Assembly (NCBI RefSeq): GCF_019968905.1
Contig: NZ_CP079946.1
Span: forward strand, 4,588,001 to 4,652,000
Direction of reading: 5' to 3'
Length of the DNA: 64,000 nucleotides
Source of the DNA: Corallococcus sp. EGB
GTDB taxonomy: Bacteria > Myxococcota > Myxococcia > Myxococcales > Myxococcaceae
Shown: positions 44,422 to 53,952 of the stretch, piece after piece
Layout of the letters: each line of letters starts with the position of its first letter
Numbering within the stretch: the stretch's first letter is position 1
Notes under the pieces: model-generated
What the model saw: only the letters and a program-made list of their open reading frames with translations
Told to the model about the DNA's origin: nothing
Database searches by the model: none
Made by a program: the position numbers and the translations under genes

Positions 44422-45543
44422 CTAGGGGGAGGCCTTCGCGCGCTCGGCGGCCTGGCGCTCCTCACGGCACCAGGCCAGCTCCTGCTGGAGGGTGGCGAGC
44501 GGCACCGCCAGCTCCAGCTTGAAGGACGTGCCGTCAGGCCGGACCTTGGCGAAGTCCAGGAGCTGCGCCAGGTCCTCCTTGCCGTCCGCCTGCGCCTTCA
44601 TGCGCGCCATGGACAGCGCGCCGCCCAGGGACTTGCCCAGGTCCGCCATCTTCTCCGCGTCCATGCCCGTCACGTTGGCCACCATGGCCACGTCGCCGCT
44701 GGTGTCCAGGTGCAGCTCCACGTTCTGGGCCACGTCCTTCAGCCGCTGCGCCAACTCCCCCTGATCTGGCCCCATCAGCTTCACCAGGGTCTCCACCGCC
44801 AGCACGCCGTACATCTCCCCATAGGTGCTGTTCTCGTCCAGGAGCGGCGGCCCGTCCTCCGCCCCGCGCCCCTCCATGCGGTCCAGCACCGTCTTCACGG
44901 TGTCCGGCGACGAGCCGAACACCAGCATCTGGTTGTTCCAGGTGCCCACCGCGGCGTCCATGCGTCCGCGCTGCGTGCCGCCGTCCGCCAGGGCGAAGGT
45001 CGTGTCGCCGCCCTCGTACACCCGCGCGCCCGGGCCGTGGTCGGACGACACGCGCTCGCCCAGGAGCTCCTGGTACTTCGCCTTGCTGAAGTCGCCGGAG
45101 AGGATGACGCCCTCGTCGGTGATGACCAGCCGGTCCAGGTCCTGGAGCGGATCCACGCCGCTCAGCGCCTTGAACTGCTCCAGGTTCTTGCCGCCGTCGC
45201 GCAAGAGGCAGTCCATGAGCAGCTCCCCCACGGGCGAGTAGCGCAGGGCGTTCGCCTCGATGACCACCGCCGTGTGGCCCGGGCCCCGGGGCAGTGCCGC
45301 GAGCAGCGGATCCCTCGGCTTCACGGGCGCGGCCACGCCCGCGTCCACCCCCGCGGGCATCACCCACGTGCGCCGCTTCTCCGCGCGCGCCACGTCCGTG
45401 CCGCGCATGCGCCGGGGGAAGTCCACGTCCTTCTCCGGGGCCGGCGGTGCGTCCCCCTGGCCCGTGAACATCAGGAGCGCGGCTCCGGCGAACAACAACA
45501 CGGCCCCCAAGAGCCACACCCTCCTGCGCCCGCGCGAATCCAT
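44422..45543 (-). CDS. Single-pass membrane protein, hypothetical
   Basis: 373 residues. An N-terminal transmembrane helix (RVWLLGAVLLFAGAALLMFT) anchors a large extracytoplasmic domain with patterns like LDRLVITDEGVILSGDFSK, FALADGGTQRGRMDAAVG and VELHLDTSGDVAMVANVTGMDAEKM. That resembles the DUF of GldG-neighbour or 'DUF3352'-like proteins, but I cannot place it surely. Starts 3 bases after the ABC permease gene ends, so it is in the same operon and may be a partner of that exporter. Confidence 0.65.
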   Translation of the reverse strand: MDSRGRRRVWLLGAVLLFAGAALLMFTGQGDAPPAPEKDVDFPRRMRGTDVARAEKRRTWVMPAGVDAGVAAPVKPRDPLLAALPRGPGHTAVVIEANALRYSPVGELLMDCLLRDGGKNLEQFKALSGVDPLQDLDRLVITDEGVILSGDFSKAKYQELLGERVSSDHGPGARVYEGGDTTFALADGGTQRGRMDAAVGTWNNQMLVFGSSPDTVKTVLDRMEGRGAEDGPPLLDENSTYGEMYGVLAVETLVKLMGPDQGELAQRLKDVAQNVELHLDTSGDVAMVANVTGMDAEKMADLGKSLGGALSMARMKAQADGKEDLAQLLDFAKVRPDGTSFKLELAVPLATLQQELAWCREERQAAERAKASP

Positions 45544-45546
45544 GGT

Positions 45547-46386
45547 TCAGCAGTCCTTTCCCTCGAAGTGCCAGAAGCCCACGGAGAGCGCTCCCAGCGC
45601 GAACACCAGCACGCCGCCCAGCAGCATGCCCAACGAACCCTTCTCCAGCGGCGTGGAGCTGGCCAGGTCCGCCGCGCGGGACGCCAGCGCGGACAGCCGG
45701 GGCAGCACCAGCGTCACCGCGTCGAACGCCGCGCGCCCGAAGCCGGACTCCAGATAGCGGGAGATGTCCTGGCGAAAGCCCGCGAGGATGCCGCCCACCA
45801 GCAGCACGAAGCCCGCCGCGGAGCACAAGGCCGCGCTGCGCACCAGCGTCGCCGTGGTGAGCATCACCGCGTACACGGCCGCGAAGCCCACGCAGGCCAG
45901 CCCGCCGGCGATGAGCGGCCCCACCGTCCAGTACCCCGCCTTCACCCCGAAGATGAGCGTCAGCCCGCCCGCGGCGTACACCGTGCCGCCCACGGCCAGC
46001 GTCATCACGCCCAGGAACGTGCCGGCCAGCAGGTGCCAGCGCTGGAGGGGCAGGGCGAGCAGGTGCTCGATGCGCCCGGGCGACAAGAGCCCCGGCGCGA
46101 AGTCCGAGCACGCCACGATGCCGAAGAGGATTCCGCCGTAGAACACCAGGTACGCCGCCGCGCGGTAGATGGGCCGCAGCGCCACGTCCACGGACATGAT
46201 GTTGGAGCGCATCACCTCGCCGAACAGGCGCGTCGCCGCGAGCGCTCCGTCCACGACCTCCAGCTTGAGGCTGAGCGCCACGGTGGCCAGCACCAGCGTG
46301 AGCCCCACCATGAAGGCCAGGATGAACTTGCGCGACGCCGCCTCGCGCAGCACGTAGCCCGCGATGACGAAGACGGGGCTCTTCAT
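45547..46386 (-). CDS. ABC-2 type transporter permease
   Basis: 279 residues with six predicted helices (FVIAGYVLREAASRKFILAFMVGLTLVLATVAL, AAYLVFYGGILFGIVAC, LLAGTFLGVMTLAVGGTVYAAGGLTLIFG, GPLIAGGLACVGFAAVYAVM, AALCSAAGFVLLVGGILAG, GMLLGGVLVFALGALSVGF). Typical layout of an ABC-2 exporter permease. Its ATG overlaps the end of the ATPase gene (46383-46386). Substrate unknown. Confidence 0.88.
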   Translation of the reverse strand: MKSPVFVIAGYVLREAASRKFILAFMVGLTLVLATVALSLKLEVVDGALAATRLFGEVMRSNIMSVDVALRPIYRAAAYLVFYGGILFGIVACSDFAPGLLSPGRIEHLLALPLQRWHLLAGTFLGVMTLAVGGTVYAAGGLTLIFGVKAGYWTVGPLIAGGLACVGFAAVYAVMLTTATLVRSAALCSAAGFVLLVGGILAGFRQDISRYLESGFGRAAFDAVTLVLPRLSALASRAADLASSTPLEKGSLGMLLGGVLVFALGALSVGFWHFEGKDC

Positions 46387-47324
46387 GCCGCCACTCCCGG
46401 CTGGCCGACGGCGCCCACGAGCACCGCCTCCAGGTCCGCCCCCTCACGCTTGAGCTCCGTGAGCAGCGCGCCCCGGGCCCGCGCCTTGTCCAGCGCCGCG
46501 TTGAGCACCGCCACGTCCGCCGCGTCCACCGTGTACACGCCTTCCTCGCGGCCACCGCCGGCGGGCATGAAGCCCTCGGACGTCAATGCCGCCGCGTCCG
46601 CGCCCGGGGCGAAGCGCACGCGCCAGCGGGCCCCGGCCTTCGCCAGTTCCTCCAGCCGTCCCTCGCGCAGCACGCGCCCGTCCGCGAGGATGGCCACACG
46701 GTCACACACGCGCTCCGTCTCCGCCAGCAGGTGGGAGTTGAGGAACAGCGTCACGCCCTTCTGGACCTCCTCCTGGAGGATGCGGCGCACCTCCAGCCGG
46801 CCCATGGGGTCGATGCCGTCCGTGGGCTCATCCAGGACGAGCAGCGCCGGGTCCCCCAACAGCGCCGCCGCCAGCCCCAGCCGCTGCCGCATGCCCTTGG
46901 AGTATCCGCCGATGCGCCGGTCCACCGCGTCCGCCAGGCCCACTCGCTCCAACAGCCGCGCCTGCGCGGCCGCGTCTGGCTTCAGCCCCTTGAGCCGGGC
47001 CACGGTGGCCAGGAACGCGGGGGACTTCCACGTGCCCGGCAGGTGCAGCCGCTCCGGCAGGTAGCCGATGCGCGCGCGGATGGCGGGATCCTCGGGTGAG
47101 CCGCCCAGCACGCGCACCGTGCCCGAGGTGGGCCGCACGATGCCGAGCACGCTCTTGATGAAGGTCGTCTTGCCCGCGCCATTGGGGCCAATCAGCCCGA
47201 ACGCGCTGCCCGCCGGGACGTGGAGGTCCATGCCCCGGAGGGCTTCATGGCCGCCGCGTCCGAACGGTCGGCGATACGTCTTTCGCAGGCCCTGCACTTC
47301 AAGGGCGGGAGGTGAAGTCGTCAC
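46383..47324 (-). CDS. ABC transporter ATP-binding protein
   Basis: 313 residues. Walker A GPNGAGKTT, signature YSKGMRQRL, Walker B LLVLDEPTDGIDPMG, and switch His in HLLAETERV. Residues ~225-313 form an accessory C-terminal domain common in ABC-2 exporter ATPases. Overlaps by 4 bases the permease gene that follows on the minus strand, so both are cotranslated. Likely export of a lipid, peptide or drug. Confidence 0.93.
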   Translation of the reverse strand: MTTSPPALEVQGLRKTYRRPFGRGGHEALRGMDLHVPAGSAFGLIGPNGAGKTTFIKSVLGIVRPTSGTVRVLGGSPEDPAIRARIGYLPERLHLPGTWKSPAFLATVARLKGLKPDAAAQARLLERVGLADAVDRRIGGYSKGMRQRLGLAAALLGDPALLVLDEPTDGIDPMGRLEVRRILQEEVQKGVTLFLNSHLLAETERVCDRVAILADGRVLREGRLEELAKAGARWRVRFAPGADAAALTSEGFMPAGGGREEGVYTVDAADVAVLNAALDKARARGALLTELKREGADLEAVLVGAVGQPGVAA

Positions 47325-47572
47325 GGTCGCGACTGTAGACGACCCGGCGGGGCGATGATTGCACCCGCGGCCGCGTTCGCCCGTTCGCGCCGCTGGGAAG
47401 GGCGTTGCGCACCCGGAGCGCGCGTGGCGCGACGCGACACCTCGTCATTCCCGCGTGTTGCACTCCTGTGAGTTCCAACGGGAGGGCTGGTCCAGCGTCT
47501 GCAATGCCTGTCCACGACCCGCGGCACGCTGGACTCCACCCGCCGCGGGCACACCACACAGGAGACATGGGC

Positions 47573-47782
47573 ATGACGTGGGCAGACGGGACCGAGCAGC
47601 AGCTTCAGGACGCGCGCCGTGAGCTGGAGGCGGCGGAGCGGGAGCTGATCACCGGGACCGAGGCGGCGCGGGTGCGCTACGCCCGGGCGTTGTACGAGGC
47701 GGACCTGGCCGGGCGGCGGGCCGACCGCATGGCTCGCGATTCTCGCCGCCATCAGGCGACCTGGCGCCCCGTCGCCGGCTGA
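47573..47782 (+). CDS. Small coiled-coil protein, 69 residues
   Basis: 69 residues from the ATG at 47573, with GGAGA 7 bases upstream; an in-frame ATG at 47567 is too close to that site. Nearly all of it is one heptad-like helix (EQQLQDARRELEAAERELITGTEAARVRYARALYEADL). No Cys, no signal. It is preceded by a 248-bp gap that holds nothing else I can identify. Could be a short cytosolic adaptor; unknown family. Confidence 0.55.
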   Translation: MTWADGTEQQLQDARRELEAAERELITGTEAARVRYARALYEADLAGRRADRMARDSRRHQATWRPVAG

Positions 47783-47845
47783 GCAGGCGGATTCAGGGTT
47801 CGGAAGGGGTGAAGCGCGGGGCGCGGCGGTTTATACCGGCGACCC

Positions 47846-48814
<969 letters not shown>

Positions 48815-48889
48815 GCGACACCCCGGGCGTGCGTGTTCGGCGGAAGGCTTGATCGCTTCCGCCGCTTGCGCCCAAATGGTCCCCACACG

Positions 48890-49459
48890 ATGCCCACCCA
48901 GAAGAAGCGGCCCGGACGCAGAACCGAGAAGCCTCCGCCACGACGTGGCGCCACGTCGGACTCCCAGGCTCGGAAGGCCCGGACGACCCGCAAGGGCCCG
49001 GCGCCGCGCTCCGGACGGAACCAGCGCCCCGGGAAGGGACAGGCCCCCGTCATCCGTGAGCCAGGGCCGTTGCAGTACAAAGTGGTGGAGCTGTCCACGG
49101 TGGACGAGGGCGCGCTGGAGCGCACCTTGAACGAGTGGACGGGCAAGGGCTGGAACCTGGACGGCGTCCAGTTCGCGATGCGCGAGTCCTCCAAGCGTCC
49201 GGCCATGGCGTTCGTCTTCTTCACCCGGGAGGGCGAGGCCGCCCGGCACGACGAGGACGACGCGCGGCAGCGGCTCTTGCGCATGTCGGAGGGCGGAAGC
49301 CCCACGGCCCGGCTCGCGGCGGAAGCCGCGGGAGAGCACGCGCAGACGGTGGTGCCCTTCGTCCACCCGCTGTCCGCGCACGAGCGGCTGGCGAAGCTGG
49401 CGGGGCTGGATGAACCGGAGCCCACCGAAGAGGGGCTCACGCTGGAGCCCGAGGAGTGA
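48890..49459 (+). CDS. DUF4177-type protein with disordered basic N-terminus
   Basis: 189 residues from the ATG at 48890 (the longer reading to 48833 extends over the leader). The first ~58 residues are Arg/Lys/Pro-rich and disordered (TQKKRPGRRTEKPPPRR). Residues ~60-110 follow the short DUF4177 motif, with YKVVELSTVDEGALERTLNEW and GWNLDGVQFAM...FVFFTRE. The rest is helical and acidic. The stop overlaps the next gene (GTG 49456). Function unknown; the basic tail suggests binding to nucleic acid or membrane. Confidence 0.7.
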   Translation: MPTQKKRPGRRTEKPPPRRGATSDSQARKARTTRKGPAPRSGRNQRPGKGQAPVIREPGPLQYKVVELSTVDEGALERTLNEWTGKGWNLDGVQFAMRESSKRPAMAFVFFTREGEAARHDEDDARQRLLRMSEGGSPTARLAAEAAGEHAQTVVPFVHPLSAHERLAKLAGLDEPEPTEEGLTLEPEE

Positions 49460-50100
49460 GCACCTCCCCCGAACGCAGCCTCATGGCTGAAGGGCGGACC
49501 ACGGGTCGCGTGCTGCGGCTGGTGCAGGAGGACGTGGAGCCGGACTCCCCGTACCCGAAGGCATCGCTGCTTTTGCGCCTGGGCGCGCGCGTGGTGGACT
49601 GCGCGGTGGCCTGGGGCCTGTACGTGGTGTGCGGAGCCGCGGGCGCGGTGGTGGCGCTGCTGTTCCTCTTGCTCGCGGACGGGATGCTCCAGGGGCAGAG
49701 CGTGGGCAAGCGCATCTTCGGCGTGAAGGTGATGCACCTGCCCACGCGCTCCGCGGCGCGGCACCGCGACAGCACGCTTCGCAACGCGCCGCTCGCGCTG
49801 GTGGTGCTGCTGGGGATGATGCCCGCGCCGCACGGCGTGGTGGCCGCCCTGGCGGGCTTCGTGGTGATTGGCGGCGTGGAGGCGTGGCGCGTGCTGCGCG
49901 ACCCGCTGGGCCTGCGCCTGGGGGACACCTGGGCGCAGACGCAGGTGGTGGACGGGAAGGTTGTGGCGGACGCGACGGTTGCAGCCCGCACGCCGGTGGC
50001 CGCGACGCGCGCACCCGGCCGGTTGATGTCCGCGGCCAAGGTGCGCCGCGGAAAGGCATTCAGGAAAGTGAGACGGGGCAAGCCATGCGCATCGCGCTGA
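49456..50100 (+). CDS. RDD-family membrane protein
   Basis: 214 residues from GTG 49456, overlapping the previous stop by 4 bases. The RDD marks are RLGARVVDCAVAWGLYVV and GQSVGKRIFGVKV, with two to three more helices (LALVVLLGMMPAPHGVVAALAGFVVIGGVEAW). RDD proteins are small, mostly of unknown function; some aid ion/solute transport. The 3' end overlaps 16 bases of the ATP-grasp gene. Confidence 0.85.
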   Translation: MSTSPERSLMAEGRTTGRVLRLVQEDVEPDSPYPKASLLLRLGARVVDCAVAWGLYVVCGAAGAVVALLFLLLADGMLQGQSVGKRIFGVKVMHLPTRSAARHRDSTLRNAPLALVVLLGMMPAPHGVVAALAGFVVIGGVEAWRVLRDPLGLRLGDTWAQTQVVDGKVVADATVAARTPVAATRAPGRLMSAAKVRRGKAFRKVRRGKPCASR

Positions 50101-52283
50101 CCTACAACCTGCGGCTGTCGGACTCGGAAGAAGAGGCGGAGTTCGACACGCAGGAGACGGTGAACACGCTGGCGGGAGCCATCGAGCGGCTGGGCCACCG
50201 CCTGGAGCGCTTCGAGGTGAGCGGCCCCGCGTCGCGCACCGTCGCGCGCCTGGAGGCGTACAGCCCGGACCTCATCTTCAACACGGCGGAGGGCCGCCGC
50301 GGCCGCTTCCGTGAGGCCTTCTACCCTGCGCTCTTCGACGAGCTGGGCTTCGCGTACACGGGCTCGGACGCGTACGCGCTGGCGCTCACCTTGGACAAGC
50401 AGCTCACCAAGATGATCCTCTCCAAGCACGGCATCCGCACGCCGGGCTGGCAGTACGTGGAGAAGCTCAACGAGCTGCAGCCGGAGAACCTGCGCTTCCC
50501 CGTCATCGTGAAGCCCAACTTCGAGGGCTCCTCCAAGGGCATCACCCAGGACTCCATCGCGGAGACGCTGGAGCAGGTGAAGGAGAAGGTGGCGAAGGCG
50601 CTGGAGAAGTACCCGGCGGGCGTGCTGGTGGAGGAGTACATCAGCGGGCGCGACCTCACGGTGCCGTTCCTGGCCGCGGTGGACAACGACTACGACGGCG
50701 TGCTCGCGCCGGTGGAGTACGTCATCGACCCGGAGGTGTCCCAGGGCCGCAAGTACGCCATCTACGACTACGAGCTGAAGACGCGCCGGGAGAAGTCCGT
50801 GTCCGTGCGCGCGCCGGCGAACATCCCGGCGAAGATGTCCGAGGACATCCGCAAGACGGCGCAGAAGATCCTCCAGGTGCTGGACTGCCGCGACCTGGGC
50901 CGGCTGGACTTCCGCGTGTCCGACGCGGGCGTGCCGTACTTCCTGGAGATCAACGCGCTGCCCAGCCTGGAGCCGGGCGCGGGCATCTACGCCGCGGCGG
51001 AGCTGGAAGGGCTGCACCTGGATGGCGTCATCAACTCCATCATCCAGAGCGCGGGCAAGCGCCACAAGATCCGCGACTCCAAGAGCCGCCAGGGCAAGCC
51101 CGCGCGCAAGACCGGCCCGCTGCGCGTGGGCTTCAGCTTCAACGTGAAGCGCGTGAAGCCCAGCGCCACGGCGGAGATCGTTCAGGAGGACAGCGAGGCC
51201 GAGTACGACTCGCCCAACACCCTCCAGGCCATCCGCGAGGCGATTGCGTCGTGGGGCCACGAGGTCATCGACCTGGAGGCCACGGCGGAGCTGCCCACGG
51301 TGCTCTCCAGCACGCCGTTGGACATCGTCTTCAACATCGCGGAGGGCTTCAAGGGCCGCAACCGCGAGAGCCAGGTGCCCGCGATGCTGGAGCTCCTGGA
51401 CATCCCGTACACGGGCTCGGATCCGGCGACGCTGTCCATCGCGTTGGACAAGGCGCTGGCGAAGAAGATCGTCCGTCAGGCGGGCATCCTCACGCCCAAC
51501 TTCCAGCTGATGGTCACGGGCAAGGAGCGCCTCAACAAGGAGTTCACCAGCTTCCCGCTCATCGTGAAGCCGGTGGCGGAGGGCAGCTCCAAGGGCGTCG
51601 TCACCAAGAGCGTTTGCAACTCCGAGGCGGAGCTGCGCGACGTGGTGCGGGAGATCGCCGGCAAGTACCAGCAGCCCGCGCTGATTGAGGAGTACATCGG
51701 CGGGCGCGAGTTCACGGTGGGCCTGCTCGGCGAGCGGCGTCCGCGCGTGCTGCCGCCCATGGAGATCGTCTTCCTGGACAAGGCGGAGAAGAACCCCGTC
51801 TACAGCTTCCAGCACAAGCTGGATTGGACGGACCGCATCCGCTACGACGCGCCCGCGAAGATTGAACCGGCGCTCCTGGAGAAGCTGCGCACGGCGGCGC
51901 GCAACTCGTTCATGGCGCTGGGGTGCCGCGACGTGGCGCGCATCGACTTCCGCATGGATGACAAGGGGCGCATCTACTTCATCGAGTGCAACCCGCTGCC
52001 CGGCCTCACGCCCGGCTGGAGCGACCTGGTGCTCATCGCCCAGGGCGCGGGCATGGACTACCGGACGCTGATTGGCGAGATCATGGCGCCCGCCATCCGT
52101 CGCTACAAGGAGCGCGAGGCGCGCCGGGCCCAGACGGAGAACCCGGCCGGGGCCCACGCGCCGCCCCTCAACAAGGTCGTGCAGCGGATTGAGGAGCAGA
52201 CCGCCCAGGCCGCCGCCACCGCCGCCGCGACGGCCGCTCCCCAGGAGCCGACGCCTCCGCCTCGTCCGGAGCTCAAGTCCTGA
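50085..52283 (+). CDS. Tandem ATP-grasp (D-Ala-D-Ala ligase-like) protein
   Basis: 732 residues: two copies of a Ddl-type ATP-grasp. The first, ~1-325, has LGFAYTGSDAYALALTLDKQLTK, FPVIVKPNFEGSSKGI, LVEEYISGRDLTVP and LGRLDFRVSDAGVPYFLEINALPSLEPG; the second, ~340-690, has LDIPYTGSDPATLSIALDKALAKKI, FPLIVKPVAEGSSKGV, LIEEYIGGREFTVGLL, VARIDFRMDDKGRIYFIECNPLPGLTPGW. Both keep ATP/Mg2+ and the acidic metal residues, so both look active. The tail (~695-732) is Ala/Pro/Gln-rich. Products of double ATP-grasp Ddl homologues are unknown; candidate is an unusual peptide. Overlaps the RDD gene. Confidence 0.85.
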   Translation: MRIALTYNLRLSDSEEEAEFDTQETVNTLAGAIERLGHRLERFEVSGPASRTVARLEAYSPDLIFNTAEGRRGRFREAFYPALFDELGFAYTGSDAYALALTLDKQLTKMILSKHGIRTPGWQYVEKLNELQPENLRFPVIVKPNFEGSSKGITQDSIAETLEQVKEKVAKALEKYPAGVLVEEYISGRDLTVPFLAAVDNDYDGVLAPVEYVIDPEVSQGRKYAIYDYELKTRREKSVSVRAPANIPAKMSEDIRKTAQKILQVLDCRDLGRLDFRVSDAGVPYFLEINALPSLEPGAGIYAAAELEGLHLDGVINSIIQSAGKRHKIRDSKSRQGKPARKTGPLRVGFSFNVKRVKPSATAEIVQEDSEAEYDSPNTLQAIREAIASWGHEVIDLEATAELPTVLSSTPLDIVFNIAEGFKGRNRESQVPAMLELLDIPYTGSDPATLSIALDKALAKKIVRQAGILTPNFQLMVTGKERLNKEFTSFPLIVKPVAEGSSKGVVTKSVCNSEAELRDVVREIAGKYQQPALIEEYIGGREFTVGLLGERRPRVLPPMEIVFLDKAEKNPVYSFQHKLDWTDRIRYDAPAKIEPALLEKLRTAARNSFMALGCRDVARIDFRMDDKGRIYFIECNPLPGLTPGWSDLVLIAQGAGMDYRTLIGEIMAPAIRRYKEREARRAQTENPAGAHAPPLNKVVQRIEEQTAQAAATAAATAAPQEPTPPPRPELKS

Positions 52284-52310
52284 GCCACCGCTGACGCTCC
52301 GGCGGGGAAG

Positions 52311-52342
52311 GGGACGGTGCCCGAAAGGCGCCGTCCCTTTTT
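52311..52342 (+). terminator. Intrinsic terminator after the ATP-grasp gene
   Basis: GGGACGGTGCC (52311-52321), loop CGAAA, GGCGCCGTCCC (52327-52337), then TTTTT (52338-52342). The stem has 11 bp with one G-T wobble. A textbook rho-independent terminator for the rightward genes; the last T overlaps the first base of the convergent carotenoid-oxygenase stop. Confidence 0.85.
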
Positions 52343-53772
52343 CATTTTGCGGGCGCGAAGCCGCCATGGAACGTGGGCGGCAGCGCGTGGTCGAAGTGGC
52401 AGCGCGCCACCGGCCCGTCCTCCATCCGGCGCGCGTCCAGCACGGCGATATGGGACGTGTCCGTCTTCACGTCGAACACCTGCGTGAGCACCCAGCCGTC
52501 GTCCTCGGCGCTGGCGCCGGGGCGGGGGACGAAGACGGGCTCGGAGGGGTAGGTGCCTTCCCCCAGCTCTGCTGTCGTCATGCGGCCCGTGGCCATCTCC
52601 ACGCGCGCCACGCCGTCGAAGAGGCCGCGCCGGGCCTCGTCGCTGCGGTGCGTGCCCACGTAGACCGTCTGGTTCGCGCGGTTCACGACGCCGGGGGCCA
52701 CGCGGGGGAACTCGCAGCTTGCGTCCAGCCGCTGCTCGGTGCGGAAGGTGCGTGCCTTCAGGTCCACCACCGCCCGGTGCAGCATGCCCTTCGCGTCCAG
52801 GGACGTGGGGCCGTGCACCAACTCTCCCAGCCACTGGTTCGTCGTGAAGTCGGGGTAGCGCACGTAGTCCACCACCAGCGTGTCGCCCTGCTCGTACGCG
52901 TTGCCGAAGTGCCACATGTAGAAGGCCTCCGTGGCGATGCGAATCGGGTGCGCCACGTCGTCGATGGGCACCACCAGCACCTCCGCGCCCGCCTCCGGCC
53001 GCCACCGCAGGTTCTCCGAGAACGAGCCCACGCGCAGCAGCATGCGGAAGAGGTTGAGGCGCAGCGGTGACAGGAAGAAGACGAGGTAGCGGTCCGTGGC
53101 GATGAAGTCATGCACCATCGTCGCGCCCGGCAGCGTCACCGCGCCCAGCCGCTGCGCCTTGCCGCCGTCCGGAAGCGCATAGAGGTTCGCCAGCGTCTCC
53201 CGGCCGTAGCTGATGCCGAAGTTGTAGGACGCCTTGCGCGACGGCACGCGGTGCGGGTGCGCGGAGAACGTCTCCACCACCGTGCCGTCGAAGTCCGTCT
53301 CGCCCAGCGTGGACAGGTCGTCCTGCGACACCTCCACCGGCACGCTGCCTTCGAAGAGGGCGTAGAGCTTGCCGTTCCACGCCATCACGGACGTGTTCGC
53401 GGAGTTCTTGCGCACGTTGCGCAGCTTGTGCAGCAGCGGCGTGGGCGTGCCGTACCCGCCGTAGCGCTGCGAGGACGCCTCGCGCTCCGCCACCATGGTG
53501 GGCGTGTCCAACAGCCGCGACGCGCCCGTCATCCCGTCCGCGCCGAAGCGCACGCCCAGCATCCCGCCGTCCCCGTCGAACCAGTGCTGGTACTGGCGGC
53601 CGTGCACGTCGAACGTCCACGGCCCCACCCGGTACAGCGAGCCCCGCAGCCCTTCCGGCACCTGGCCCTCCACTCGCAGCCGCTCGAACCCGTGCTGGCG
53701 GGGAAGCGCGCGGAAGGCCCGCAGCCAGCCCGGCGCGGAGGTGGACATCGTCTGCTTCATCGCGGTCGTCAT
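52342..53772 (-). CDS. Carotenoid oxygenase (RPE65/CCD family)
   Basis: 476 residues from ATG 53772 (AGGAAG 7 bases upstream). The family's four iron-binding His regions are visible: FSAHPHRVPSRK, TMVHDFIATDRYLVF, FYMWHFGNAYEQ and PTFHGGFAP near the C-terminus. LYRVGPWTFDVHGRQYQHWFDGDGGML is the typical substrate-side opening. It cleaves a double bond in a carotenoid or apocarotenoid with O2. Divergent from a TetR regulator with overlapping palindromes in between, so it is probably induced by its substrate or product. Confidence 0.9.
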   Translation of the reverse strand: MTTAMKQTMSTSAPGWLRAFRALPRQHGFERLRVEGQVPEGLRGSLYRVGPWTFDVHGRQYQHWFDGDGGMLGVRFGADGMTGASRLLDTPTMVAEREASSQRYGGYGTPTPLLHKLRNVRKNSANTSVMAWNGKLYALFEGSVPVEVSQDDLSTLGETDFDGTVVETFSAHPHRVPSRKASYNFGISYGRETLANLYALPDGGKAQRLGAVTLPGATMVHDFIATDRYLVFFLSPLRLNLFRMLLRVGSFSENLRWRPEAGAEVLVVPIDDVAHPIRIATEAFYMWHFGNAYEQGDTLVVDYVRYPDFTTNQWLGELVHGPTSLDAKGMLHRAVVDLKARTFRTEQRLDASCEFPRVAPGVVNRANQTVYVGTHRSDEARRGLFDGVARVEMATGRMTTAELGEGTYPSEPVFVPRPGASAEDDGWVLTQVFDVKTDTSHIAVLDARRMEDGPVARCHFDHALPPTFHGGFAPAK

Positions 53773-53835
53773 GACGGCTTCCTCTCCGTGTGCGGCGTCA
53801 CGGCGCGGGAGCCCCCCGCGCCGCCCATCTTATAG

Positions 53836-53864
53836 ACACTGTAAACATCTCATGTTTCCAGTGT
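53836..53864. promoter_or_regulatory. Palindrome P1 of the TetR control region
   Basis: A 29-bp inverted repeat with 13-base arms: 53836-53848 (ACACTGTAAACAT) and 53852-53864 (ATGTTTCCAGTGT) around CTC. One arm base differs. It lies 64-92 bp upstream of the carotenoid oxygenase start and includes -10-like sequence. TetR-type operator is inferred from the divergent gene. Confidence 0.65.
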
Positions 53865-53885
53865 CAACATTGATGTTGACGCTGG
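53858..53885. promoter_or_regulatory. Palindrome P2 overlapping P1
   Basis: A 28-bp inverted repeat, with 13-base arms at 53858-53870 (CCAGTGTCAACAT) and 53873-53885 (ATGTTGACGCTGG) and TG between; 12 of 13 arm positions match. It shares seven bases (53858-53864) with the right arm of P1, so the two sites cannot be filled independently by two full dimers in the same way. Likely TetR site. Confidence 0.65.
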
Positions 53886-53952
53886 CAACTTCGCGCGGCG
53901 GAAGGGTAGGTTCCGCGTGCGGTGCTGGACACTTGAGGGAAAGGCACGGACG

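Noticed and set aside
42065-44425. Long forward frame across the MFS/spermidine-synthase gene
   Set aside because: His/Arg/Gln/Gly-rich shadow; the minus frame has transmembrane helices and a SAM-binding site.
47488-47503. Sigma-54-like sequence (GG and GC at -24/-12 spacing) before the 69-residue gene
   Set aside because: Several consensus bases are missing, and there is no enhancer-type site or bEBP gene nearby; such matches are common by chance in GC-rich DNA.
47325-47572. 248-bp gap upstream of the 69-residue protein examined for RNA genes or a small ORF
   Set aside because: No tRNA-like fold, riboswitch consensus or ORF with RBS seen; only GC-rich sequence with weak promoter-like matches.
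49437-52367. Long antisense open frame opposite the ATP-grasp gene
   Set aside because: The forward frame has two full ATP-grasp domains; the reverse is a GC shadow.
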